This document shows, piece by piece, positions 37,601-50,200 of a DNA stretch of 64,000 bases. The notes under the pieces are model-generated. The model did no database searches. It saw only the letters and a list, made by a program, of their open reading frames with translations, and was not told where the DNA came from. A program made the translations under genes and the position numbers. The stretch is from Cardiocondyla obscurior (Eukaryota > Arthropoda > Insecta > Hymenoptera > Formicidae): contig NC_091866.1 of NCBI RefSeq assembly GCF_019399895.1, positions 2,773,501 through 2,837,500 of the forward strand, written 5' to 3'. Every line of letters begins with the position of its first letter. Position 1 is the first letter of the stretch.

Positions 37601-40034
37601 TCGGCCCCGCCGGAAAAGTGGATTTTAGTCTCCGGCTGCCGACGTAAGGCATGACAAAGTGACGTAACGAAAACGAGAGAAGGAAACGTTGCGATACGTA
37701 TATTTGCTCGACGATTAATAAATTACCGCAATTATATTTATATAACGCCGGGAAAATGTCAAATACGCGTCGTTTGTACAAATCATCCTGTAGTCGTTAC
37801 TCGTACGCGATCGTTATTTGATCTCGTTTGAACGTCAAGTATGTAATTACAGCTGCCGCGGGGAGAAAAAAAATAACAGAAAAAAAAAGAAAACGAAATT
37901 TACAGGCTGGATCTCCGAAAAGCCATGCAGATACAGACTCAACGTGAAACCAATTTGTCTCGTCCTCTGCGTGTTAATTAGAAACCAGTTTCTAGTACAC
38001 GCGTGTGCCCTCCCGTTTGGTCCCGTATTTCCAACGATACGTATCTCTCGTAGCGACGCGGTAACGCTAACGAAAGATAGAAGCATATCGGCGCATTTAC
38101 ACACACACGCGCGCGCGCTCTGTGATATTCTCGCTGACCGATTTTTCTTCAGTCGCCAACTTATACGGGCAAAAGTTTGGCTCTACACAGATCGGCGGAA
38201 TTGAAAAAGTAATAAAACAAACGCGCCGGCAAATCGTGTGCGCGCCGAATCGGTAGTGGTTTTTGTAGTACGTAGTTGAATACGGCACGTCACCGGCGGC
38301 GCACAATGCTTCCGGCGGACAAAAGCTCGCGACAAAGCAAGCGAGCGCCCGATAAGAGGAAACGGAGACTACGCTCAGGGTTTAGGGCCGGGAATCCCGA
38401 TTTCGGCTTGCAACAAACGTAACCCATTTAAGCGCGATAACAGAGACCGTTGTCGTTCTCGTTACGATCGCAAGAAGCCCCTTGCGTATCGCGAAGCTAC
38501 TCTGTTCTCGGGTTTATCCGCATTTTTTTTTCCCTCCTCCCTCTCCGCTTCTTACGGGCGGAAGTTGGAGACGCGACGCGCATCGGAAACCAAAACCTGC
38601 GTGGACGGCTTCGAATTTTGATGCAGTCATCGTCTTTAAAAGTATCTCTCTACGACTGTCGAATCGATGTTTTCTTCCGAGTTTATGGAATGCGAAATTA
38701 TTATACCTAATATTCATTTATCCGCGACTTCTCTCAGTTCCGTCAAGACTTTTTTTTTTCAACATAAAACATCGTCGATCGTCGTCATCTAATTTACTTA
38801 TATAGGCCTTAATATAGTATTATTTAAAATTAAAAGAGTGCTCGAAATAGCTCGCTGGAGAGCACGGATGAAGAGTTGTGCGCGCTAATACGGGACTATT
38901 GTGTCACGTCGCGGAGTGCTCGAACGCGATGCGAAAAATATGCCCTGCGTGTAAGTCAAGCTGGCCGCGAGTAATTTTATAAAATTTTCTAAAAGGGTAT
39001 AAACAAGGCTAAATTTACTTAGGCTCCCGAGTGTACGACGGCATACATTTTATGACGTCTAGTTTATTTAGTATTAACACGAATTTAACGGGTCTCTGGT
39101 ACATCATTCGCAAACGTCGCACGGGTCTCAAAATATACGTATGTAGAATACGCGTGGCCACCTCGAGATTATTACTAAAGAGAACCTTGGTCGAGGATGC
39201 AAAGTATATTTGGGTACTCGTATATAATATTACTGTATAATTAAAATGTTTCGTCTAAAGTTACTTTTATAACGCGTGACGATATTTTCAGAAAAGACTC
39301 CCAAAAAGTAAGCTTGACTTTATATTCTTACAGAGATATAAATGTTTAATATTCGTATCCCAAAAATACGCGAAAATATTTCAACGCAATAGTTACCGCA
39401 ACTTCGAGTCTTAATTTTTGCATTTATAAATTTTTTTTTCAGATACGAAATTATTATTTCTTCTCAAACATATTTAATGACATTTTGATAAGTTCGGCCA
39501 CTTGTGCGCGAACGATGTACGCGGTTTTTATCATACGACGCTGGCGAAAAGAAGACGCGTCACTTTGTCGAAGTTGCGCGGCGATCTTTTAACCACCACC
39601 TCGCAATTCCTCGAGGGGGTGCGTTTTTATACCCTCCCGTTTTCCCTTCACCTCCGCCCTGAACGATTTTAAGCGGTTTCCCGCGAGCGAGAGCATCGTT
39701 TTCTCATTTCTATGGTTCGCTGCTGATGAAAGATAAGTCCCGATATTTCATGTTGAATCGTGGCGTTCCGCACTCGCGCAGTTTATTTACCCCCGATATA
39801 CGCGAGAAATCGACGACATCGATTGCCGAGCCAATCTCTTGAAGAAATTCTTTTCTTCAGCTTTCTTTCGGATTAAACTCTCGCGCGTTGTTTTTTTTTT
39901 TTCTTTCCTTTTTTCCTTTTATTTTCTTAAAAAAACTGTTAGATCGCTGCTCACCTACACTTGTCTCTTAAACTCACTAAATTTTCAACCGCGATTTAAT
40001 TATTTCAAGCATTGATCTAGGCGACCGGATAAAT

Positions 40035-40048
40035 GTTTCACGTGAAAC
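40035..40048. other. 14-bp palindrome with CACGTG core
   Basis: GTTTCACGTGAAAC is perfectly self-complementary and contains the canonical E-box hexamer. A regulatory role is possible but unsupported. Confidence 0.3.
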
Positions 40049-42070
40049 GTGATTGATGTCGACGCCAGAAGTTGACAACCTCTTGTCAATATTTAACATC
40101 AGTCGTACCGCGTTGCAGTAAATATATCGTCTCTTTATTGGAAACAAGTCCGTGTGCACGAAATAGAAAATAGCGAGAGAGCAAGCGGAAAAAGCGAGAT
40201 TGCGTAATAGTCCGTATTGGTTTCTTTTTAAAGAAACTTAATAAATACATATTTTTTGTCCATTTTTTTTTTCTTCCACTTAACGTCAGCGTACATTGTC
40301 TCTCGATGTTATATAGATATGTTTCAATTGCGGAAGTGTTTGTTCCTCTATATAAAATTATTTACATTTATTGCGTAAATACATAGACGGAAACGCTGAT
40401 GTTTGAATTGATAGTTGAGCTTTAAATTTCACGATAAAAGTTGCACCCGAATGTAATTCATTGTTTAGCTTTTAATATGTATATGCACCGCTCCTTGAAA
40501 TATTTGCCCGCGTTATAATTATTATTTTAAATAACGTTTTAACTAAATGAGTTGGCGTTTACAAAATTCCGCGCGGTGGATAATCCGTGTAATTTTTGCT
40601 GCAGAGTTAATTACTGAAGTACTTCCTTTTTTCGATCCTTAAACGCTTTGAAAATCAGATGACGTCAATCAGAATTATTTTATATTTGAGAAGAGAAATA
40701 AATTTCAATCTCCGTCTTCGGTCGAAGAAATAATGGAAGTTTTGTAAACGTTTTAATTAAAATTTATTGTATATTTACTGCTTATAGTTGTAATTCGTAA
40801 AAAACAATCGACGTACTGTATTCGTACGATTCAAATTAATTACGTCAGTGCAATCTTTTTCTCTTCCTTTTTTTTTTATTTTATTTTTTAATTTTTTTTT
40901 AATTTTTGTAACTTATTTTCACGAAAGTAAAATATTTCTTATTTAAAAGCACACGTTGTAATTACTACGAGAAAATGCGAAAATTAGATTATCACGCTAT
41001 ACAACTTTATCGCTCTCCTGCGTAACTTTTACAATTTCACTAAGCATAAATATAAGCGTTGTAACGCGATGGTAAATTTCCACGATATCTTTATGGAGCT
41101 TTTAGCAATGCGTTAAATGCACAGTAAATCTAGTCGCGGAGAAAATCAGTCTCGTTTACGCGGCGGCTATGAAAGATTGTTCGAGGAGACAGTCGTGCCT
41201 GCCGAGAGATGCTCAAGATGAAATATGAAACTTCACTTCCGGCAGAGAAACATAGTCACGCCGTCAGCCCCCCGGTACGCGCTCGTTTCGCGCGCGAGGA
41301 TCAACACCGAATTTATAATTTCGATTTTCCCAATTACTCTTACTCACCTCCTCGTCGCACGTGCTGCACATTCCGATATGACCCTCGTTATGCAATTTCA
41401 ATTCAATTCCCGCGTATTTCGCGAGCCGTTGAATTTTACGACGGTGATAAAACGGAGTTCCTTAGAGCGTCTTTCCGCGATTCGTCACGTTTCACGAGCA
41501 GCGAATTATATCTGCGCTAGACAAATAATATTTAACATAACTCGTACGTGCGGGCTTTTCGTTCCGCGAGTTAATCGCGAGGTGAGTCCGTGACAAGCGG
41601 TGCTTCCCGTATTTGCCGTATCGAATAGCGCGATTTATTCGCTCACGTATCGTTCGCGCGCAATGACGCAACGGATGTAATAATTAACACGCTTTGCCTA
41701 AAAAAGCTTTTAGCTTCCTTTGTCTCCCCGAAGAATACTTCACGTCTGCCCGTGCATTTCGTTATTTCCGGATGCTCTACTGCCGGATGTCAAGTAACAT
41801 AACGCGCTTCCTAGAGCGGCGCGACCCAGTCCCGAGTTAATCAGTGTTTCACGTAGAAGGTGGATTACTTTTCCGTCTTCACATTTGTGATGCAACTGGA
41901 TAGGTACATTCGCTCTAATATTCGAGCTCCTAATTTTCTTTATTTACTTTATTATCAAGAAAAAGCAAATACGTTCGACTTTCGCAGATTAATACTTTGT
42001 GGTATTGCCGTGCCGTAATTATTTTCGAATTTAACATGGAAAATCCGCAAATCTCATTTTCCGCGATATA

Positions 42071-42072
<2 letters not shown>

Positions 42073-42104
<32 letters not shown>
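42073..42104 (+). repeat. Poly-T run, 32 bases
   Basis: Longest homopolymer in the window. Could be the poly-A tail of a minus-strand retroposon, but no element body was recognised on its left or right. Confidence 0.9.
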
Positions 42105-42106
<2 letters not shown>

Positions 42107-43300
42107 CAGAGCTGCATAATGAGCTGCGTTATTATATTTCGTGATCGGATCCGTGGCTTTTAAATAAGCTGCACGTTTCACAAATTCCAAAATGTTATTT
42201 GTAACTTCGCCCCGCGCATATTATATTAAATTTTTAATTACGAAGATGTTATTGTACACAATTACGACAGCTTGTTTAAATTTTCTTTATAAATTCGCTG
42301 GACGCGGATGTAACTCGTTTAATATTACAGTGTCAATGAATGTATCGAGTTGCAGCACATCTCTGATATTTCTTCGGTATAGCGGATAATACGAGCGTTT
42401 GCTGTTTATTAATTTAGATGATATCCGGTCGACGAAGGATGCGCGATATGCTTACCTCAGATTTTAACGTTTAATCGCCATTATCTGCTACAAATTACGT
42501 TGATTAGAGAAATTGTGTGATCAAATCTCACAAATGACGCTACGTCTCGTTTTATTTTATATTTGCGATTGCGCGGCGTCAATAAATTGACGTACAAAAT
42601 GATTTTAAAATCTCGCCGAGTAACGCTGCAGCGTGTAAAATCTATAACTAGTTTGATAATGGTAACACTGACCGATTATTTACATCGAGCTACTTTTACA
42701 TTGCGGTTTAAAGCACATCCAATTATAAGGGAAGGCGCGATCGAGCGGTCATTCGCGAATAATTAGTGAACGAGCTGAGATTATTAAACGCGCGACTCGC
42801 GAGCGAGTAATTATCTTTTAACAAGAACTCCCGATTGGCCGCGCTTCAAATCCAAAACGGTCCGTGACTGAAATGCGGCCTGCAGCGAGAAATCGCGTAA
42901 CGACAGGTGGTCTTTGTTCGTTTCGAAAAATTCTCCGACGCCGTGCCTTTCTTAACTTATTTCCCTGTTTTTCCATTCACGTAATTTGTAGTACGCCGAG
43001 GAAAAATAAGAATATTTATCCTTATTTCTTTAAGAGTGCAGTAAATTAATGACCCTCCCTCTCCTCTTTTTACGCTCATCAGAAAATATACAATGCGCCG
43101 GCTTTTCTGTCTCGAGCGCGCTTTTGACCGATTTCACAACCGTTCATGCTCATTTGCCAGTTCTAATTCCGCTTTTCTATAGAACGCTCGAAATAATGTC
43201 GAATGTTTAACGATGCGAAATTAATATGATTGGATCACGCAAAGATTGCGCCATGGGAAACTGCGCGATATCAAATTTTTTATTTAATAAGACTTGTCGG

Positions 43301-43319
43301 TTTTTTTTTTTTTTTTTTT
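43301..43319 (+). repeat. Poly-T run
   Basis: 19 consecutive T. Confidence 0.85.
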
Positions 43320-45980
43320 AAGCACATTACCTGCGCGTGTAATTTTTTAAATATATCTCAACTCGCGCAAATTATTCATGAAAATATAAATGTCGAAATG
43401 GCTGCTCAATGAACTTTTCGATCTTATAAATATAGGTACAAGTTCCACGGTTGTCATTCAGAATTTTGGCGACGATCCTCGTTATCTTTGTTTCGCTAGG
43501 GAAGTTTATTTCTTTCGCCGTTTCTCTTACGGTAGTGCTTATCTGCTTGCATAATATTTGCGTAAAGGCAGAAACTCGCGGAAGATTAAAGCCTTCGGCG
43601 TGTAACAGTGGTCGGGGAACGGGCGACTGGCGATGTAAAATTTACCTTAAGAGTATTAGCGGCGGCGGTGGCTGAGACAGGCGCCGATGCTCTTCTTACG
43701 CGAGACGACTCGCGATATTTAACCTCGACGATATCGAGCGGGGGCTGCTGTTTTATCTGACGCGCGCACGAAGCGAGGGAGAACGGCGACGTGACATTTT
43801 GTCGCTGTTGCACGGCCGAATCGATCGTCACGCTTGCCTTTGTTTGACTTAATTACCACAGTGATAGATCGGTAGATAGGCACCGCACGTCCGACCATCG
43901 CGCGTCGCCGACAATCGAGCTTCAGCCGAGGGGATGGCTCCGGCTGAGATTTCGCCGAAGCAGACTTAACACGAGCGAGCGTTTGAAACTATCGAACACG
44001 GACGGCAGGCGGATAAAATGATCAAAAGAAATCCTTAACGCAAGCGGTGTAAAAAAAATATTTTCAGCGATAAACTTAAAATTTATTACGGAGTTTAATT
44101 TGAAAAATAATTACCGTTATTTATTTATTTTTTATTTTAGTAATAATCGAATGTTTTAATATTTGACTTTTTTAAAAAGAGGGATTTTTTTTTGCCAAGA
44201 ATAACGTTTATATGTTCACATATAAAGTGACCCAGAGCTAACGGATCACCTTTCACCTATAGATTCTTCAAACAGTTTAGGATCGATCTCTCTTGCGCGA
44301 AGATGTCGAGAGGGGTTATCATTTATCACAAGATTTTCGACTCTTAGCATCGAATGTATTTATACTGTTCAAAAGATACGGTTTTCGATAGTCTTTAATA
44401 TCTAAGAAATATTAAAATCTTACTATCCAGCTGTCTGTGCATTTGCGTGACTCATTTTAATTATATATATATGTTTATTTTGTAATTATTAAATATACGC
44501 GTAATATATGCGCGTCTACATGAAATATATTTAATATTTGCGAGCAAGAGAAAGAAACACACGTTCAACTTTTATTTATATGAGAAAAGAGAGCAGTCTT
44601 GGAAGTCGGAATTAAACTTTCAAGTTAAAATATTAGTTTACAAGTTTAAATAAGTTTTCCTTATTTTAAATTACATTGTGTTTTTCCCCATTAAACTTTC
44701 TTACCGGACTGCAATATGTAGATGTTTAATTTATTAAAACTAACTATAAGTGGAAAGTGAAATATTTTAATACGCGTTCCGAAGACGTTCTTCCCGTCGC
44801 GCGCCGAGAGAGCGTTTTATCTCTGTTCGAAGCTTTTCATTACATATACCGATGGCAGTTCAATGTCAACAAATTTATAAGTACACGCTGGAAAAATGGC
44901 GAGGAATTCATTTACACCGTGACCCCCTTTGCGATACCTATCGCATTAAAGAATAAATTACACCCGCTATTCGATCAACGAAGCTCTTTGCCGTTAAGAA
45001 GGTATCGATTGCGTAAAAATGTTCCAAGTAGAATAACCGTAGGACAGAGGTGGCGATGGTGCAGGTGGTGGCTTGCTGAGTAATGCCGGCCGCGCGTATA
45101 ATAAGCCAATATAAATGCAAATGTCCGTGGGAGTAGGTATATATTTTGTATTTAGTGGCTTAAGTGAAATAACACGGCGAAATTATGTGGAGCTGTATTA
45201 TTAAAATAAAATTACGGGGCAAATAAAGACCCCGTTACCCGCGAGGCACGGTCGAATTGTACACACGTAATTTGTATGCATTCGACTTGAATATGAATTA
45301 TATTAAACCTGGCCTAGTTTCGCTATCTCCGAAAATTTATCTTCATACATTAAACGTTTTAGCGCATCGTTTTTAACGCCAAGTGTTTCCCACTGATATA
45401 TTTTTAACGCATCCCTATGATATGTGGTTCACACGTTACTTTGTACACATTACGTCCATTAAACGACGTAAAATTGAATGCGTGTAACGTAATTTTGATT
45501 CCGTCGAAAATGTAGAAAGCCGTGAATTACTTTTCAAATGTAAAATTATTCTCGCGGAAAACGTGTTGCTCCAGAAGGAAAAGGGCGAAGAGAGAAATGG
45601 AGGAAACGTGAAGGTGGAAACTAACCAAAGTAACTGTGAACCAACGAAACTTTCCGTACAATGTTAAAAGTAACGATGCACGTCGTACAGCCGTGTTCGC
45701 AGCAGACCGATCTCGTGTCTAACAATTGGAATCGACTCACGATTGTCCTATTGCATTTGTGTTCCCATTTGCACGCATGTCTCGACCCGCAACTCCGCTC
45801 CTAAGTTAGTTTCGCTTTTTGTCGAATAGTTAAGAATTGAAAAGCTGTGACACCTTTGTTTTCGGTATCGACAGAAGCGTCTTTTATATTTTATTAGAAG
45901 AAACTATGCGCGCGCTACGCGCACGCTGTTTTTTAAGAAACCCCAAATACAAACTACACAAAAAAAACCATGCGACTCAC

Positions 45981-46024
45981 CAATCTGCATGAGCTTCAGC
46001 GGAGGTGTAGAATTCTGCCGGTGA
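45981..46024 (-). other. Exon-like module D, copy 2
   Basis: 44 bp between GTTACAG and GTGAGTCGCATG. Reads SPAEFYTSAEAHADW, two residues different from copy 1. Splice signals are intact. Confidence 0.3.
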
Positions 46025-46143
46025 CTGTAACATAAAATGGAAAATATTAATGTAGACATGTCAGTATATTAGTTAAAAGAATTAATAAAAAAAAAGTTGA
46101 AGTTTTTTTTATAAAGATTTTATTTTAAAAAATTGATGCTTAC

Positions 46144-46257
46144 CTAAAAGTTGCTCCGCCGATGCAGGATGCCCGTCCCGGGCCTGCTCATCCTCTCAGT
46201 TGGGACGTGTCGAGTCCTCCTTCCGCGCACTGGACACTCGCGAACGCGCCCGATAAA
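46144..46257 (-). other. Exon-like module C, copy 2
   Basis: Ends AACTTTTAG|GTAAGC, with the same in-frame TAG as copy 1 and the same HRRSNF tail. The upstream limit is approximate because the acceptor AG seen in module A is absent here too (ATCACAAT). Confidence 0.3.
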
Positions 46258-46785
46258 AATTATTGTGATAAAAATTAATTTTTTATTGAACACTCGCACG
46301 ATAGTCCACGACACTCCCGTTAAACAATTTTTGTATATAAAAAAATGACGCGCGAATACTTAGCGGAACTCCCGAAACGACCGACGAACCGGCTGCGGTT
46401 CGTATTTGTATAATTACGGCGTACGATACTTTTCTCCTTTGGATTTTTATTGAAGCAAAACTCTTGTTTCGCTCAGATAAAAATCCAAAGAAGTGTTGAG
46501 CTGGAATTATATCAACGTAAATTCCATACAAATGTATGCAATTTACATCGACATGTGAAATTGGAATTAAAACAAAATATATACTTAATGAAAAATTTTT
46601 TTAATTTACCTATATCGTTTTAAAGTTTTATTAATTTAGGTTTCCGACGCGGTGTATTAAATTCCTCTTTTATTAATTATTTATTTTATATTTTGTACTA
46701 ACATAATTGAGCCGCGGGTAATATAGAATTTTCCCACCCGAAATGCTAACAACTAAAATTTAGAAAAATAAAATATGCGACTCAC

Positions 46786-46819
46786 AGATACGATGGCGGC
46801 GGAGTATTGGTAAGATGAT
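46786..46819 (-). other. Exon-like module B, copy 2
   Basis: 34 bp between TTTGTTACAG and GTGAGT, as in copy 1. The favoured frame reads HLTNTPPPSYL. Length and splice signals are fully conserved. Confidence 0.3.
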
Positions 46820-46969
46820 CTGTAACAAATAAATGAAAAAAATTAAATTGTAGAGATCTCAATTAAATATTTAGAAAAAAGAAAATTATACGTGCCTCTG
46901 ATTTTTTCAATTTAATATCACAAAATTAAATTAAAAACTCGGCAAAGATAAAAAAAAATAGATTCTTAC

Positions 46970-47094
46970 CAATGGGTTGCTCCGCCGATGCCCGATGCCT
47001 TTCCTAGGCTCTCCTCCTCCTCTCAGTCCTGTCCTCTCCAACAGGGATGTCAGGCTAGTTCTCCTTTGACGAAAGTCTTCCTCGGGAATTTTAT
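46970..47094 (-). other. Exon-like module A, copy 2
   Basis: Same length (125 bp) and splice signals as copy 1. The frame remains open: KIPEEDF, RQRRTSLTSLLERTG, LRGGGEPRKG, GHRRSNPL. Changes from copy 1 are P to T in the ERPG segment, W to L at the final codon, and three silent substitutions. The family is not recognised. Confidence 0.4.
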
Positions 47095-47221
47095 CTGAAA
47101 CAAAAAACAATTTTATTTGGTTAGAAAAATAGCGAAAATTAATCGTGCTGCCTTACAAGTAATTATAACTATTCCGCGCAAAGTATTTGCTTCACAGATA
47201 CCCTACACGTGCACGTTATCG

Positions 47222-50200
47222 ATTGCGAAGATTAATTCGCATCAGCTAATATATTTTCTTACGCACGGAAGCCGATCGGCTCATTCCTACGTTTCACATG
47301 ATCACCGTGCGAGATGTATACGCCTAGCGCGTGACCGACCTCTACTCTCGGTCACTACGCAACCATAAAAATACGACAATGAAAAGATTTATTAGGCCCC
47401 GTATTCCTACACCACGGATGAATATTCACCAAATTTATTGCGGACTCGTCGATTAAAACTCTCATCCCTCGAGCCTGATTGTACTTGACGACACTTCGTT
47501 CACGGCAAAGAAACGCGAATTTAATGTACGCGTATGCACGTGGTTTTCACTTACTTTATATGGAAAATATGTAGTCGCCCGTACGCATGATTAATTCAGG
47601 AAGATAATTCACGCCGAATTATGTGCCTCTGGCCCGTCGAATCTACGTAGTTTTTTAATACGTACAGAGCACGTGCTGCGTACGTACGTTTCGTTCGACT
47701 GCTAGAGAAGGACAGACCGAGAGTGGGGGTAGTGGAGGAATATACCTAGCGCGCGGCACGTAGGCTCGTCCCTCCCCTTCCATCTCTCCCCCCAGTTACC
47801 TGCCCGTCTCTCTCTCTTTCTCTTTTATCTCTACACAATTTAACGCGTTATAAAAAAATTTATATGCTGAATATTAATTGCATACTGACCTGATACCGAA
47901 TTTTAAAACTTTTTTAACAAATAATGTCCTTTTGTTTAATTATTAGTATTATTTATAAAAAGAAAATGCACGACATCATATAATTTTAATATATTTTAAG
48001 AAGAGAAATCCTTTTGATTATTCCGTGATTTCTGATTTGATTCTTTTTATATCGACCTTTTAAATAGCGAACGAGACAGCGGTCTTGCTTTTTCTGGAAA
48101 TAGATACGAAGAACATTAAGCGATTTTCTGAAATTAGCTTTATTTGGCGATCGATCGTTGGTCATTGACGTTTTAATTACCGATTTAAAGTCGCTCAACA
48201 GCGAGTCGTGAATGTGATCGCGTGTCTTGCCTTCAACAGCGGTTGATCCACATGATGAAAATTAAACGAAATCGGAACGCGTGGACCGATCGATCATCGG
48301 TCAAACATTGATAGAGGAAGCAGAGTTGCCGATAAGCATCGACCAGCCAAGGAAATTGATTCGAGTCAATGCAGGCCGAGATTCGTAAGCCACGAGCCGA
48401 TATCAATATACGTTTCGAAAACTACTCGACTCGTCGAGGAGTCAATTTCGTTTATCCATGCCATAGTTCGGTCTTCGTGCTATCTACGTACCGTATAGAG
48501 TAATAAAACTACTCAACTATACTGACCGCAGATCATTTCACCCTGACTCTTCTCAAGAACCTATGGCTGGTCGACGAGTTTATAATTTTGAAGTAATTAT
48601 CCAAAAAATAAAAAAATATAAAAAAATCGATTATTCTCTACATAAAAGAAATTATCAATTAATTCTACCGTAATATCGCATTATTAAATTTTCTATTTAC
48701 GTAATCTGTAATGAAATATAAATAAATGATGTAACTTGTAGCATTAAAAAATAATTTCTGATATCGTTGCATTGTTAACGATAGGAGCCGTAATATGTTT
48801 GATTTGATTTAAAGGGCTTCCGGTGATCCCGGGACACCTTATATACTTTCGAGACGAAAATCGATCATTATCTGCATTGGCGGTCGCGTGCCGATGAGAG
48901 GCGGTGACGATGCTCGGGAATAAGAAATTACGTCGTAAGAGCTGGCGCGTGCCGAACTCACCCTCCGCCGTAAACCGTGATTACAATACACGGACACACA
49001 TCGATGCATATGTATGTGGACGAAGTGCAATCGTAGCTAGAAACTGCATCCATATGCATCGCGAGATCGTAAAGAACAACGCTATCGAAATTAAGGTAAC
49101 GCACACCGGCGGGAGGGAAAATATGTTCGCCTTGCAAATGAGCCTGAAATACCTTCTTGGATTTTTATTTGATAATAATAAGGTCGAATAATAAGTGGAA
49201 CTACAGTTTTTACCGTTGGAGAATCGTATTCGTGAGAACGTTTTTTGGAGCGCGTACTCCAGATAGCTTTATCAATCGTAAATTTTCGGGTAGATTAGCG
49301 ATTAACGGGCATTCTCAACTCCATTTTAATCGAATATAAAATACGCCACCGAGCAAATACTATTCAGTATATTTATGCTTAGACGATACTTAAGTCTGAT
49401 TTACGAAGATACCTGTTGATATTTAATTTTAGACTTTGAAAAAAAAATTGAATATATATTTTTAATAATTTTACTTTTATTATACTATTTATTTGTAATA
49501 TTATTAATTTAACAAAGGAATTTTTTTTTAGATAATTTAGAGTACTTAGTTTTATGCGAAACGTGTTAGGTTTATAACGTCAAAACGGCATAAGTAATAC
49601 AAATTGCGTGGAAATTATTTTTTCGATAAAAGAAATGGAGAAGCTGCAGGATCCAATAAACGATAAAGAAATTATTGATTGACGGATAGCTTTAAAATTC
49701 AATCATATAAATTCACTCGCTGTTTTATACTGCATATGCGCGTGTATAAACGCTTCGAATATACACCGCACTTTTGTGGGAAATCGATTCGCAAAATACG
49801 TTCTATTTAAATTAATACAAATTGATTGCTCGAAATGCAAAAAATGATGCGAGTCCTTTAAAACTCGGTTAGAAATTAAACACAAATAGGGAAAACACCA
49901 TTGCATTATTGTACTGATTTTTGCGCAGATCGAGTGACGTTACAAAGTTCTTTTGACTATTTCATAGAAAATATTCGATATACCGGATATCGTTATACAA
50001 AATAAGTGAAGTAATTTTTTATTGAAAGCTCGCTTTTCCGCGCGTGTACAGCTTTCTCCCTCGGCAACAAACAATACATTTAATCTGAAACGCGCCGTGA
50101 GATATACTATTAAAGAGGGTTAAAAATTCTACTAAGCTATCGAGTAGCAGAAAGCCGATTGGAACTCGAAGGAATTTCTATGCAGCTCGTGGATTTTTTA

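Larger units (their letters stand above)
34601..45894. other. Long noncoding stretch
   Basis: No gene recognised in about 11 kb. It holds a 14-bp palindrome (40035-40048), a 32-base T run (42073-42104), a 19-base T run (43301-43319) and AT-rich segments near 36450-36680, 40220-40930 and 44050-44720. Overlapping open frames near 35802-36311, 37818-38204 and 41209-41593 have no family resemblance. Confidence 0.45.
45895..47221 (-). repeat. 1.3-kb dispersed repeat, copy 2, with exon-like modules
   Basis: Second copy of the 556-1875 block, same orientation. By eye it differs mainly by scattered substitutions and small indels, for example the shortened ACCCTACACG near its right end. All four modules and their splice-like signals are kept. 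The left boundary follows a T/A-rich run and the right boundary adjoins unrelated sequence at 47222. Because only this block is shared and not the flanks, it was inserted or transposed as a unit. A large segmental duplication would have carried flanking DNA too. Confidence 0.85.

Noticed and set aside
41209..41593. Two overlapping plus-strand frames of over 100 codons
   Set aside because: Two registers are open over the same bases with no motif in either, which is typical of stop-poor sequence.
43451..43675. Signal-peptide-like plus-strand frame, considered as the missing first semaphorin exon
   Set aside because: The start is TTG, and it lacks the tryptophan and PK-x-Y residues expected before the RFLGN segment and a suitable phase-1 donor.
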